Of a stretch of DNA of 64,000 nt, positions 26,518-35,592 are shown one piece after another. The translations under genes were made by a program, and so were the position numbers. Each line of letters begins with the position of its first letter. The stretch's first letter is position 1. Source of the DNA: Saprospiraceae bacterium (GTDB lineage: Bacteria > Bacteroidota > Bacteroidia > Chitinophagales > Saprospiraceae); the NCBI GenBank assembly GCA_020628645.1, contig JAHDES010000032.1, positions 1-64,000 on the forward strand, given 5' to 3'. Under the pieces are notes generated by a model that worked only from the letters and a program-made list of their open reading frames with translations, had not been told where the DNA came from and ran no database searches.

Positions 26518-26793
26518 GTGCCACATCTACGACCTTTTGAATTTTTCTTAGTCCAATCTGTTTTTTATTTGTTGTTATGGTTGGTGAATGATTACATGGG
26601 TAGTCTTGTAAGCTTAACATTCGGTAGTATAATTTTAGCCATTTTCATCATCTCTTTAATCGTAGAATGGATTCAGCCATCGAAAGTACCACGTTCTTAT
26701 TTTTACTACATGCTGGCATCCATTGCTGCTCCTATTCTTATCGGAATCATTTACCTATCTCTTATGGGTGGACAATTGGATTGGTTTGAATGA
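26518..26793 (+). CDS. Small integral membrane protein
   Basis: 91 residues with three predicted TM helices (about 8-25, 29-48, 63-83). It starts at a GTG (26518); no ATG is available in frame ahead of the first helix. The N-terminal MPHLRPFEFFLVQS and C-terminal GGQLDWFE segments look conserved, but I do not know a named function. It lies between two minus-strand genes and is divergent from the subtilase gene (100 bp apart). Confidence 0.65.
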   Translation: MPHLRPFEFFLVQSVFYLLLWLVNDYMGSLVSLTFGSIILAIFIISLIVEWIQPSKVPRSYFYYMLASIAAPILIGIIYLSLMGGQLDWFE

Positions 26794-26811
26794 GTATTAA
26801 ACTAAAATCAC

Positions 26812-27927
26812 CTACGCATTCTCTCCATCTACAATGGTCAAGTAAAAACTAAATACCCACTCTCCTTCTCCAATTCGACTCCAATTGCCTTCTTCCTCTA
26901 ATATAGTAACTAAAGTATCACGTTGTACCCGTCTGACAATTTCATAATTAGTACCTGGCCCAGATCGTACATTTAGAAAACTAGGTGCATTTACACGAGC
27001 TGTTTTCATTTCAATGATGCGAACAAGTGGAGCATATACCCAACGATTTTCGCCAATGTTATACCAGCGTTCTTTTTTATCAAATATTTCTACTTCAGAA
27101 CCATCTGCTAATACATCTACAATTGAATTATTAACGGAAGGCCCAGACCGTACATTCAAGCCAGTAGGGTCATTAACAATTCCTATTTTTTTAGAAAACG
27201 TAATAACGACATAATGTTTATGTATCCATTGATCTACTCCTATTCGATACCAATTTCCAGCTTCTTCATAAATTTTAACTTCATCATTGATATTAAGTAC
27301 ACCAACTACAGGAAATTCGATTCCATTGCCTGTACGAATGTTTAAATCTGCCGTATTTACTATACCTGTTTTAATTGGATTTCCAATAGAAAAGGTTAAG
27401 CCTCGATTCACATCTGTACGGAAGGCTTGCCAGTCATTTTCTTCAATCATCATTCTAGGACAGTCCTTGCCTGTAATATCATAATGACGATATAAATCTT
27501 TGATCGTAAAATTATATTTATTTAAAAGAAACTGTGCTAATTCTACAGAATGTTGATAGGTTTTATTCCAATCGCCATCTTTATTGACACACATTTCAAT
27601 ACCTATTAAAAAATAATTGGGTGTTAGCCCATCTTCGATGACGGCTAATCCCATTGGTTTATAATATTTCCCCCCAACATGATATCCTACTTCATGGTCG
27701 GGCATACACTGAACAATAGAATGGTCATCCACTACATAATGAGCAGAGGCATAACGATCTGTAGTATTAAAATAATTACGATTTCGTTTGGCGTTTGCAC
27801 CAATACCCTCGTTTGCTGTCCAATGCATGACAACGCCTTTAAGCGTGCGGATACTGTACCAATCTGGATTTCTAAGATAAGGTCTGTTCCTACGACTAGT
27901 TAGATAGTCTTTGGTGATGGGTAACAT
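26812..27927 (-). CDS. N-acetylmuramoyl-L-alanine amidase with three SH3b domains
   Basis: 371 residues. Residues about 25-170 form an Amidase_2/PGRP-type zinc amidase that cuts the lactoyl-peptide bond in peptidoglycan. His35 (VVMHWTANEG) is the first zinc ligand and HYDITGKDCP supplies the second His and the Cys. Three bacterial SH3 domains follow (about 188-245, 250-305, 312-368), each with N(I/V)R(S/T)GxG..Y or similar and ending W(I/V)(H/Y/F), probably for wall binding. There is no signal peptide, which is unusual for a wall hydrolase and hints at export by another route or action after lysis. Confidence 0.85.
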   Translation of the reverse strand: MLPITKDYLTSRRNRPYLRNPDWYSIRTLKGVVMHWTANEGIGANAKRNRNYFNTTDRYASAHYVVDDHSIVQCMPDHEVGYHVGGKYYKPMGLAVIEDGLTPNYFLIGIEMCVNKDGDWNKTYQHSVELAQFLLNKYNFTIKDLYRHYDITGKDCPRMMIEENDWQAFRTDVNRGLTFSIGNPIKTGIVNTADLNIRTGNGIEFPVVGVLNINDEVKIYEEAGNWYRIGVDQWIHKHYVVITFSKKIGIVNDPTGLNVRSGPSVNNSIVDVLADGSEVEIFDKKERWYNIGENRWVYAPLVRIIEMKTARVNAPSFLNVRSGPGTNYEIVRRVQRDTLVTILEEEGNWSRIGEGEWVFSFYLTIVDGENA

Positions 27928-28033
27928 AATGATTTATTTGTTTTTGGTTTTTTGGTAAAAATGTTTTCTCATGAATAAATCACAATTTAAGTACTCCAAA
28001 TGGAATAGCAAAACACTTGTTGAATTATTTTAA

Positions 28034-28041
28034 TACTTTTG
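28034..28041 (+). promoter_or_regulatory. Candidate -7 element for trmD
   Basis: TACTTTTG fits TAnnTTTG, 25 nt before the trmD ATG. A TTG lies upstream at 28017-28019, but the spacing (14 nt) is short. Confidence 0.35.
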
Positions 28042-28066
28042 TATTTTGTAATGTAGAAAAGATGCT

Positions 28067-28744
28067 ATGCGTATAGATATAATATCTGTTTTGCCTGAGT
28101 TATTGGTAAGTCCTTTTGAGCATTCTATTATGAAACGTGCTCAACAAAAAGGCTTATTGGAAGTAGTCGTTCATAATTTACGTGATTATGGGCTTGGGAA
28201 ACATCGGCAAGTAGACGATTATCAATATGGAGGGGGAGCTGGAATGGTGATGATGGTAGAGCCATTGTCCAATTGTATAGAACAGTTACAAGTTCAGCGC
28301 TCCTATGATGAAATCATATTCCTTACACCTGATGGAAAAACGCTGCATCAAGGAATTGCGAATCAATTATCTTTAAGTAAAAATTTACTTTTTATTTGTG
28401 GGCATTATAAAGGGATCGACGAGCGAATTCGAGAACAATATGTAACGATGGAAATTTCAATCGGAGATTTTGTACTTTCAGGTGGAGAACTGGCAGCGGC
28501 AGTTTTAGTAGATTCAATAGGGCGTTTATTACCGGGGGTATTAAATGATGAGACTTCTGCTTTGTTTGATTCTTTTCAGGATGGCTTATTAGCCCCACCT
28601 GTTTATACCCGTCCATCAGAATTTAAAGGATGGAAAGTACCTGATGTTTTATTATCTGGTCATGATAAAGCAATTGAAGATTGGCGATATGAGCAGTCTT
28701 TAAATCGAACAAAAGAACGTCGCCCAGATTTACTTCAAAAATAA
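28067..28744 (+). CDS. trmD: tRNA (guanine-N1)-methyltransferase TrmD
   Basis: Methylates G37 of tRNAs that read codons starting with C or with G at the third anticodon neighbour, using SAM. 225 residues, the usual length. The SPOUT knot region is evident ([10 protein letters not shown], then [13 protein letters not shown], then [14 protein letters not shown]). The N-terminal [13 protein letters not shown] and [13 protein letters not shown] are also diagnostic. An intrinsic terminator follows directly. Confidence 0.96.
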   Translation: MRIDIISVLPELLVSPFEHSIMKRAQQKGLLEVVVHNLRDYGLGKHRQVDDYQYGGGAGMVMMVEPLSNCIEQLQVQRSYDEIIFLTPDGKTLHQGIANQLSLSKNLLFICGHYKGIDERIREQYVTMEISIGDFVLSGGELAAAVLVDSIGRLLPGVLNDETSALFDSFQDGLLAPPVYTRPSEFKGWKVPDVLLSGHDKAIEDWRYEQSLNRTKERRPDLLQK

Positions 28745-28785
28745 AGCCCGAGTAATAAAAACTACTCAGGCTATATTTATTTTTT
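28745..28785 (+). terminator. trmD terminator
   Basis: Arms AGCCCGAGTA (28745-28754) and TACTCAGGCT (28763-28772) pair with one G-U. They are followed by ATATTTATTTTTT and begin at the base after the trmD stop codon. Confidence 0.75.
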
Positions 28786-28803
28786 ATAGTCTTTTGTGTT
28801 GTT

Positions 28804-29349
28804 TTAAGATTCAGCTGCTTGTTTAATGATATTGATTTTACCATCAGCGCCATACAATTCTTTTGATTTTTTATTGTATGCCATTGCTGCTTCTTCTGGT
28901 GTATCAAACATTCCAATATGAACAGATTTGCGATCAATCGAAATAACTGCTCGGTAACGTTTGTTTTCTTTGTATACACCAGTATAGCCTGTTCTACTAC
29001 TTGTCTTACGTTGGCGGCTGGCAACAGCTCTAGAGCGCCAAACTAAATTATCCAAACGACAATCTAATTTATTACCATTTTTTGCACCAACAAGATTTTT
29101 GGTAGAAGATCGCTGATCGTTAAGAAATTTTTCAGCGATTAATTTGTGTAGATAGATGGTTTCTGTTTTGTAACCACCTTCTGCCTTTTTCCATGTTTTT
29201 TGGAAAACTGCGCAGCCGCTTGAATGTCTTCTCAAATTATTGATAAAATCAACTTTTTTAAGATAAGGATCAGTAGTTAAATATTCATATACCTCATCTT
29301 CAAGCATGACATTCTCGTCTGCGTTCTTAAGTTTAACTTTGTACAACAC
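28804..29349 (-). CDS. AP2-domain protein with degenerate HNH-like domain
   Basis: 181 residues starting at a GTG (29349). The middle part (about 65-108) has the layout of HNH_3 homing endonucleases: LHKLIAEKFL, then NGNKLDCRLDNLVW. The usual second His (VNHIDGNK type) is missing, as it reads VGAKNGNK, so nuclease activity is doubtful. Residues about 118-165 form an AP2/ERF-like DNA-binding domain (GYTGVYKENKRYRA, then GMFDTPEEAAMAYNKKSKELYG). AP2 plus HNH is typical of homing endonucleases. This one may be a domesticated, binding-only derivative. Neighbours give no function. Confidence 0.75.
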   Translation of the reverse strand: MLYKVKLKNADENVMLEDEVYEYLTTDPYLKKVDFINNLRRHSSGCAVFQKTWKKAEGGYKTETIYLHKLIAEKFLNDQRSSTKNLVGAKNGNKLDCRLDNLVWRSRAVASRQRKTSSRTGYTGVYKENKRYRAVISIDRKSVHIGMFDTPEEAAMAYNKKSKELYGADGKINIIKQAAES

Positions 29350-29740
29350 GCTCTCTCGTTTTAAAATGTTAACAGAAATAATATAATACCTATTTTTGAC
29401 TTGTAAGCATAAAGATAAGAAGTTTTAGATGAATTTAAAAGAAAATGAAACAAGATTGTTACATATTTTTATTTTTAAAACTCACTAAAAATAGGGATCG
29501 CATAATACTAATACTTTATTTTTATCATATTGTTTCTAAGAGTGGCTAACATTTTGGAGATAAAAACAAGAACACAAGATTCAATCTATTGATTTTCATT
29601 AATTTACAAAATCAAATAAATTAAAATTTTAATTTTTTAATTTACAAAAAGTATACATTTTTTCATAATTTGACTTTTCATAGACCATAAAATGTTAAAA
29701 TTAAATACTTCACTTAATTTCAGACAAAAAAGATTGGAAA
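29350..29740. other. AT-rich gap between divergent genes
   Basis: 391 bp separating the AP2-domain gene (minus) from ribD (plus). Very AT-rich with long A and T runs. It should hold two promoters, but I found no convincing TTG/TAnnTTTG pair, no hairpin, and no FMN riboswitch-like sequence. Confidence 0.5.
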
Positions 29741-30796
29741 ATGCCTGATTTTAATCCTAATTATTTGCTCCGTTGTTTTGATTTAGCTCGTATGGGAGCA
29801 CAATCTGCCGCTCCAAATCCAATGGTAGGTGCAGTAATTGTCCATCAAAATCGCATTATAGGAGAAGGTTTTCATCAAAAATATGGTGGTGCGCATGCAG
29901 AAGTAAATGCCGTACAATCTGTTGTTGAGAAGAATCGACATTTGATCGCTGAGAGTAATATGTATGTCTCTTTAGAACCTTGTTGTATTCATGGTAATAC
30001 TCCTCCTTGTACGGATTTGATTTTAAAGCATCAAATACCCCAAGTAATTATATCAAATAGTGATCGAACGGATGGGGTAGATGGTAAAAGTGTTCCACTT
30101 TTGCGTAAGAAGAAAGTAAAGGTTATAACTGGAATTTTAGAGCAAAAAGGGAATTCAGTTTGCAAAATCAGAAATACCATCGTTACTAAAAATAGACCTT
30201 ATATTATTTTAAAATACGCACAAAGTAAAGATGGATTTATAGGACAAAAAGATCATCAAATTTGGTTAACTAATTCTTTTTCTAAACGACTAGTTCATAA
30301 ATGGCGTTCAGAAGTTGATGTCATTTTGGTAGGCACAAATACAGCAATCATTGATAATCCAAAATTGACGACTCGACATTATTATGGCAACTCACCGTTG
30401 CGCATTGTTTTGGATAAACAACTTCGTATTCCAAAAACTAATCATCTGTTTGACCAATCTACTCCTACTTGGGTGTATACTCAAGTAGAAAAGCCTCCAA
30501 CTTCATCTAAAAATCTCACTTATCATTCTATCTCATTTGATGAAAATAGTTTAACTAGTATTTTGGCACAATTATATCAAGATAAAAAAGGAATTGTATT
30601 GGTAGAAGGTGGGCAACAGGTACTACAATCCTTTATAGATGCTAATTTATGGGATGAAGCTAGGATTTTCACCAATCCTAGTTGCTTAAATGATGGCATT
30701 AAAGCTCCTTCTATAAATGGAGTATTGGAACAAAAAAATCGTCTCTTGAACGATACTTTGGAGGTGTTTTCTAATCCAACACCCAAAGCAATTTGA
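29741..30796 (+). CDS. ribD: Bifunctional riboflavin biosynthesis protein RibD
   Basis: Deaminates the GTP cyclohydrolase II product and then reduces the ribosyl side chain. 351 residues. The N-terminal deaminase domain has zinc ligands His52 (GAHAEVNAV, with catalytic Glu54), Cys81 and Cys90 (SLEPCCIHGNTPPC). The C-terminal reductase domain (about 150-345) has YIILKYAQSKDGFI, VDVILVGTNTAIIDNPKLT and VEGGQQVLQSFI. It is far from ribBA, so riboflavin genes are scattered in this genome. Confidence 0.94.
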   Translation: MPDFNPNYLLRCFDLARMGAQSAAPNPMVGAVIVHQNRIIGEGFHQKYGGAHAEVNAVQSVVEKNRHLIAESNMYVSLEPCCIHGNTPPCTDLILKHQIPQVIISNSDRTDGVDGKSVPLLRKKKVKVITGILEQKGNSVCKIRNTIVTKNRPYIILKYAQSKDGFIGQKDHQIWLTNSFSKRLVHKWRSEVDVILVGTNTAIIDNPKLTTRHYYGNSPLRIVLDKQLRIPKTNHLFDQSTPTWVYTQVEKPPTSSKNLTYHSISFDENSLTSILAQLYQDKKGIVLVEGGQQVLQSFIDANLWDEARIFTNPSCLNDGIKAPSINGVLEQKNRLLNDTLEVFSNPTPKAI

Positions 30797-30860
30797 CTAG
30801 CTAAAAATGATAACGTACGTTAAACTTATTTTAAAATAGGGCTTTGTTATGATAGATCAC

Positions 30861-30892
30861 TTGTATAAATGGTTTTAATGTTGTTACATTTG
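30861..30892 (+). promoter_or_regulatory. Promoter candidate for the periplasmic thioredoxin
   Basis: TTG at 30861-30863, a 21-nt spacer, and TACATTTG at 30885-30892 match the Bacteroidota -33/-7 promoter pattern. The start codon is 21 nt downstream. Confidence 0.55.
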
Positions 30893-30912
30893 TACAACGA
30901 TAATACAGAAAG

Positions 30913-31500
30913 ATGAAAAAAACACTTCAATATATCGGATTTTTTGGCTTACTCATAATGAGTTTGTCTACTAACGCTCAAGAACGAACGAAAGTAGAAT
31001 GGCTTAGTTGGGAAGAAGCGATAGAACGTTCTGAAGTAGAACCCCGAAAATTTTTCATTGATGTATACACGGATTGGTGTGGTTGGTGTAAACGTATGGA
31101 TAAAGCTACTTTTCAAAAACCGCACATTGCAAAATACTTAAATGAAAACTACTATTCTATAAAATTCAATGCAGAAAGCACACAAGATATTACTTTCAAT
31201 GGTAAAACGTATAAATACATCAAACAAGGACGTAGAGGCTACCACGAATTAGCAGTAGCCATTACCAAAGGTCGTTTAAGTTTTCCTACGATAGTCTTTA
31301 TTGATGAAGCTAAAAATGTCATTCAACCCATCCCCGGTTTTCGCTCTCCAGATGAATTCGAAATTATCATGACCTACTTTGGCTATGATTTTTATCGAAA
31401 AACGCCTTGGAATATCTACAAAGAAGATTACATTCCTATGCGAAAAAAATCTGCTATTCATAGTGCTGAACAAGTACCTGTTATTAGTGATGAGAATTGA
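30913..31500 (+). CDS. Periplasmic thioredoxin-fold protein
   Basis: 195 residues. Signal peptide about 1-23 (ending TNAQ). A thioredoxin-like domain with active-site Cys56-Gly-Trp-Cys59 sits in DVYTDWCGWCKRMDKATF, the DUF255/Thioredoxin_7 style. The cis-Pro segment is LSFPTIVFIDE. It is probably a reductant of periplasmic disulfides. It converges with the aromatic operon: its stop codon and that of the DAHP synthase gene are separated by one base, with no terminator between. Confidence 0.88.
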   Translation: MKKTLQYIGFFGLLIMSLSTNAQERTKVEWLSWEEAIERSEVEPRKFFIDVYTDWCGWCKRMDKATFQKPHIAKYLNENYYSIKFNAESTQDITFNGKTYKYIKQGRRGYHELAVAITKGRLSFPTIVFIDEAKNVIQPIPGFRSPDEFEIIMTYFGYDFYRKTPWNIYKEDYIPMRKKSAIHSAEQVPVISDEN

Positions 31501-31501
31501 T

Positions 31502-32614
31502 TTATTCTTCTTTCATGATCGCCTCTTGATGATTGATAGATTCTTCGTGGATAGCTTTTAAAAATACATTAATAAAGGTTTCGCTTAATCCATGATCAGA
31601 TCCTTTTTGCACTGCTTTTTCTAAAATTTCATTCCAACGAGAAGGTTGTAAAATGGCAATGTTATTTTTCTTTTTATAACTACCAATCGCCTCGGCTAAT
31701 TTCATTCGTTTCCCTAATTGCAACAACAAATCATTATCAATCAAATCAATTTGTTGGCGTAAGCCATCTAAATTTTCCAAAAATAATTCATCATCTGTAG
31801 TTACATTTCGATAAACCAAATTATCCAGTAATGATGAAAATGTTTTAGGGGTTATTTGTTGCTTAGCATCACTCCATGCATTATCTGGATCAATGTGTGT
31901 TTCTGTCATTAAACCCGCAAAATTTAAATCCATAGATCGCTGCGCCACATTATCTAGAATATCTCGACGACCACAAATATGACTGTTATCACAAATAATC
32001 TCCAAATTTGGAAAACGACGCATCAATTCAATTGGAATTTGCCACATCGGCTCATTTCGATATTGAGAATTGCCAGCAGAAGAAAAGCCTCGGTGGATCA
32101 CTGCAATTCGAGAAATTCCTGCTTTATAAATACGCTCAATCGCGCCAATCCATAAGGCTAAATCTGGATTAATTGGGTTTTTTATCATTACAGGAATATC
32201 AATTCCTTCCAATGCATCGGCTACTTCTTGTACAGAAAATGGATTTACAGTCGTCCGCGCTCCTAACCAAACAACATCTACGCCATGCTTGATGGCTTCA
32301 AAAACGTGCTGACGATTGGCAACTTCAGTTGTAACTGGTAATCCGACTTGTTCTTTTACTTTTTTGAGCCATTTTAAACCGATAGACCCCACGCCTTCGA
32401 AAGAATTGGGGCGAGTACGAGGTTTCCAAATTCCAGCGCGGAATAAGTCCACTCTACCATCTTCTTTTAATTGGCGAGCAATTTCGAGGACTTGTTGTTC
32501 GGATTCTGCGCTACAGGGGCCAGCAATCACATAAGGACGATCTTTTTTCTCAAAGATTGGTTTGATATTCATTGTAGATGTATTTGTACTTGATGAATTT
32601 TTAGTTGCTATCAT
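31502..32614 (-). CDS. Bifunctional DAHP synthase / chorismate mutase
   Basis: 370 residues. The N-terminal part (about 15-270) is a DAHP synthase of the KDO8P-synthase-like (type I beta) class, the entry reaction of the shikimate pathway: VIAGPCSAES, FRAGIWKPRTRPNSFEG, GARTTVNPF, HRGFSS and CDNSH. The C-terminal part (about 275-360) is an AroQ chorismate mutase helix bundle (NLDGLRQQIDLIDNDLLLQLGKRM). Chorismate mutase fusion lets prephenate-pathway demand feed back on entry to the pathway. It is the last gene of the pheA operon, 21 nt after tyrA. Confidence 0.93.
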   Translation of the reverse strand: MIATKNSSSTNTSTMNIKPIFEKKDRPYVIAGPCSAESEQQVLEIARQLKEDGRVDLFRAGIWKPRTRPNSFEGVGSIGLKWLKKVKEQVGLPVTTEVANRQHVFEAIKHGVDVVWLGARTTVNPFSVQEVADALEGIDIPVMIKNPINPDLALWIGAIERIYKAGISRIAVIHRGFSSAGNSQYRNEPMWQIPIELMRRFPNLEIICDNSHICGRRDILDNVAQRSMDLNFAGLMTETHIDPDNAWSDAKQQITPKTFSSLLDNLVYRNVTTDDELFLENLDGLRQQIDLIDNDLLLQLGKRMKLAEAIGSYKKKNNIAILQPSRWNEILEKAVQKGSDHGLSETFINVFLKAIHEESINHQEAIMKEE

Positions 32615-32635
32615 GTTGTAATTTTTACTTTTTTG

Positions 32636-33475
32636 TTATTTTAAAATTTTACGAATGGTATTCGCTTGTTCTATTAATTCATAAATGGTTTGAAAATCAT
32701 TTTTAATCAATAAACTTCTAAATCTTGCGAGCGAATTAATGTGTTCATCCAATACATCGAGCACATTATCCCGATTTTGACGAAATATAGGAGTCCACAT
32801 ATCAGGTGAACTCTTCGCTAAACGTACGGTTGATCCAAATCCTCCACTCGCTAATTCAAAAATTCGATTTTCATTTTTTTCTTTTTCTAAAACGGTCAAT
32901 GCCAATGCAAATGAACTGATATGCGAAATATGCGATACATAAGCCGTATGAATATCATGCGCATGAGCATCCAAATAAGTAATCGTCATAGGAATGGAAG
33001 CATACAGTAACTTGGCTATATCAATTGCATCAGTATCACTATCTTCAATATCACAAAATACGGTGCATTTATGATCAAATAAATTGGGGATAGCTGCTTC
33101 TGGCCCTGAAAATTCTGTACCTGCCATTGGATGTGTCGCTACATAACGTCCTCGTTTAGGATGTGATTTTACGGTAGCTAATAAAGCTTTTTTTGTCGAT
33201 CCTACATCTAACACCACTTGTTGATCTACTAGATCTAATACTTGAATCAAAACCGATTTCATCGCATCCACTGGTGTAGCAACTACAATAATATCCGAAC
33301 GATGAGCCGCTTCTTCTAAACTTGCTCCTTCATCAATAATTCTTCTCCGCAATGCTTTATCTATGTTTTCTTCGGACGCATCAACACCAATGATGTGCGA
33401 AGCAAAGCCATTTTCTTTGATCGTAATAGCCAAAGAACCACCAATAAGACCTACTCCTATAATTGTTACTACCAT
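32636..33475 (-). CDS. tyrA: Prephenate dehydrogenase
   Basis: Oxidatively decarboxylates prephenate to 4-hydroxyphenylpyruvate, the tyrosine branch. 279 residues. The Rossmann motif GVGLIGGS is at 7-14, VVVATPVDAM follows, and the prephenate-binding THPMAGTEFSGPEAA segment carries the conserved His. No ACT domain is fused, so feedback may rest on the operon leader or on other enzymes. Its start overlaps the end of the aminotransferase gene by 7 bp, indicating translational coupling. Confidence 0.93.
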   Translation of the reverse strand: MVVTIIGVGLIGGSLAITIKENGFASHIIGVDASEENIDKALRRRIIDEGASLEEAAHRSDIIVVATPVDAMKSVLIQVLDLVDQQVVLDVGSTKKALLATVKSHPKRGRYVATHPMAGTEFSGPEAAIPNLFDHKCTVFCDIEDSDTDAIDIAKLLYASIPMTITYLDAHAHDIHTAYVSHISHISSFALALTVLEKEKNENRIFELASGGFGSTVRLAKSSPDMWTPIFRQNRDNVLDVLDEHINSLARFRSLLIKNDFQTIYELIEQANTIRKILK

Positions 33476-34644
33476 ACTTTTACACTTGCGTTTTGTTGAA
33501 TGCGTTGAATCGCTTGTTGCAATACTTCTTCAGGGCTACATAATGAAATGCGAATATATTGATTTCCACGATCTCCGAAAATTCCCCCCGGAGTAATAAA
33601 AACACCTGTTTCTTTTAATAATTGATCTGATAATTGAAAACCAGATGCATAAGAAGACGGAATTTTTGCCCATACAAACATTCCTGAGCAATCACGATTA
33701 AAGGAACAGTTTAATTGCTCTAAAATTTGAAAAGCGATTTGTTGTCTTTTTTTGTAAATAGCGTTTAAATCAGCATACCATTTTTCATCTGCATCTAGTG
33801 CTTTCACTGCTGCCAATTGTAAGGGTTTGAACATCCCAGAATCCATATTACTTTTGAAACGAAGAATGGTTTGAACATAATCTGCTCGTCCTGCTAACAT
33901 TCCTACGCGCCAGCCCGCCATATTTTGGGCTTTACTCAAAGAATTGAGTTCTAACGCCACCTCTTTTGCTCCGTCTACTGCTAAAATACTGATGTAATCC
34001 TCATTTAAGATAAAACTATACGGATTATCATTACACAACAAAATTTGATGCTTCTTGGCAAATTGAACCACTTTTTCAAAGAAAGAACGTGTAACTTTTG
34101 CACCTGTAGGCATGTGTGGATAATTGAGCCACATGATTTTCACTTTCGATAAATCCGTTTGTTCTAACGCTACTAAATCAGGCAACCAAGCCGTCTCTTC
34201 AGATAAATCGTATGTACGGATGCTAGCTCCTGTTAATCGTGTAACAGACTGATAAGTTGGATAACCTGGGTTAGGAATTAAGACTTCATCTCCAGCTTCA
34301 AGAAAGGTCATTGAAATGTGCATAATCCCTTCTTTTGAACCAATTAAAGGTAGAAGTTCATTGGTAGCATTCAATTCAACGCCATACCATTTTTGGTAAA
34401 AACGAGCCATTGCTTCACGTAATTCAAGAATACCTGAATAGGATTGATATTTATGATTTTGAGGAACTAAACTTTCTGTTCTAAGTGTCTCTATCACATC
34501 AGGTGAAGGAGGCAAATCGGGACTTCCAATGCCTAAATTGATGACATCAATTCCTTGCGCACGCATGGCAGCAATTTCCTTTAATTTCACGGAAAAATAA
34601 TATTCTTTTACTTCTCCCAATCGACTAGCTGTGTTTATAATCAT
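33469..34644 (-). CDS. PLP-dependent class I aminotransferase (aromatic operon)
   Basis: 391 residues, fold type I aspartate aminotransferase family. The PLP-lysine is Lys239 (NSLSKAQNMAGWRVG). Other marks are LPLIGSKEGIMH, NPGYPTYQ, the substrate loop NYPHMPTGA and the C-terminal Arg in YIRISLCSPEE. Its place between pheA and tyrA implies the last step to Phe and Tyr (phenylpyruvate and hydroxyphenylpyruvate transamination). This assignment is by context. pheA ends 5 nt upstream and tyrA overlaps by 7 bp. Confidence 0.88.
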   Translation of the reverse strand: MIINTASRLGEVKEYYFSVKLKEIAAMRAQGIDVINLGIGSPDLPPSPDVIETLRTESLVPQNHKYQSYSGILELREAMARFYQKWYGVELNATNELLPLIGSKEGIMHISMTFLEAGDEVLIPNPGYPTYQSVTRLTGASIRTYDLSEETAWLPDLVALEQTDLSKVKIMWLNYPHMPTGAKVTRSFFEKVVQFAKKHQILLCNDNPYSFILNEDYISILAVDGAKEVALELNSLSKAQNMAGWRVGMLAGRADYVQTILRFKSNMDSGMFKPLQLAAVKALDADEKWYADLNAIYKKRQQIAFQILEQLNCSFNRDCSGMFVWAKIPSSYASGFQLSDQLLKETGVFITPGGIFGDRGNQYIRISLCSPEEVLQQAIQRIQQNASVKVW

Positions 34645-34649
34645 AAGTT

Positions 34650-35519
34650 CTAGTGTTCGTAATGATTTCCTTTGGGGTAGATGCCTAAAATTTTTAATTC
34701 GCTGGTTAATGGACGAATCGCTTCAATTCCTTGCGATAAAGTAAAACGCCCATCTATGATAAAATCTATAAAAAAGCGGTACTCCCATGCTTTTCCGACA
34801 ATGGGAGTAGATTGAATCTTCGTTAAATTCATCTGATAGGCAGACATTACCCCTAAAATTTGGTGTAAACTACCTACCTCATGCGCCGTTGAAAAACAAA
34901 GTGAGACTTTATTCCCATTTTCATTTTGTTTAACAGAGTTTCGCTTGGTTAAAACTAAAAAACGCGTATAATTTTGCTTATTCGTCTCGATACTTGGAGC
35001 TACGATTTCTAATTGATACAATTCAGCGGCTAAACTACTTGCGATTGCTCCTTTAGTTCGATCTCGTCGTTCTTGGATCATTTTTGCGCTAAGGGCTGTA
35101 TCTGCATTTTCAATTAATCGAATTTTTGGATAGTTTCGGAAAAAATTCCGCGTTTGAGCAATTGCCATTGGATGCGAATGAACCTCTTCCAAATCTTCAA
35201 TTTGAACTCCAGGCAAAACCATTAAATTTTGTTTGATTCGTAAGTAAACTTCACCGTCTATTTGTAACTTAGAATCATTTAATAAACTATAATTATACAT
35301 CAAACTTCCAGCAAGTGAATTTTCAATCGCCATCAAAGCGGTGTCTACTTTACCAGTTTCAACAGCTTGTACCAAATCATCAAAAGTATGGGCAGGAACG
35401 ATTTCAATTGCTTGATCGCCAAAATATAAATGAGCGGCTACATCATGAAATGCACCTGCATAACCTTGTATGGCAACCTTCAAATGCGATTCTTCTTGCT
35501 GCTGTTCTGAATTTGTCAT
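34650..35519 (-). CDS. pheA: Prephenate dehydratase
   Basis: Converts prephenate to phenylpyruvate. 289 residues. The catalytic domain (about 13-195) contains the TRF motif at 185-187 (KQNYTRFLVL) and the conserved AIENSLAGS. A C-terminal ACT domain (about 205-275) normally binds Phe for feedback inhibition. The usual GAL and ESRP motifs read GSL (216-218) and QSTP (236-239), as I recall for other Bacteroidota; the effect on feedback is unknown. It is the first gene of a four-gene aromatic operon. Its mRNA leader has two tandem attenuators ending 17 nt before the ATG. Confidence 0.95.
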   Translation of the reverse strand: MTNSEQQQEESHLKVAIQGYAGAFHDVAAHLYFGDQAIEIVPAHTFDDLVQAVETGKVDTALMAIENSLAGSLMYNYSLLNDSKLQIDGEVYLRIKQNLMVLPGVQIEDLEEVHSHPMAIAQTRNFFRNYPKIRLIENADTALSAKMIQERRDRTKGAIASSLAAELYQLEIVAPSIETNKQNYTRFLVLTKRNSVKQNENGNKVSLCFSTAHEVGSLHQILGVMSAYQMNLTKIQSTPIVGKAWEYRFFIDFIIDGRFTLSQGIEAIRPLTSELKILGIYPKGNHYEH

Positions 35520-35535
35520 ATTAGTAAATTAGATC

Positions 35536-35567
35536 AAAAAAAAATGCCTCAATTTGCATTGAGGCAT
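35536..35567 (-). terminator. pheA leader attenuator 2 (terminator helix)
   Basis: On the minus strand, AATGCCTCAA pairs with TTGAGGCATT (stem 35544-35552 with 35559-35567) and is followed by nine T (35544-35536). It ends 17 nt before pheA, so forming it would stop transcription of the operon. The first arm can instead pair with TGAGGCATT at 35608-35600, inside the end of leader ORF 2 (antiterminator). A pause-type helix ACTTC/GAAGT lies at 35608-35624. Confidence 0.88.
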
Positions 35568-35592
35568 TTTTTTAGATCATTTTAAAGAATAA

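Noticed and set aside
29350-29740. Peptide-leader attenuators before other biosynthetic genes (ribD, ribBA, folE, coaD)
   Set aside because: I looked for short ORFs followed by hairpin plus T-run in front of these genes and found none.
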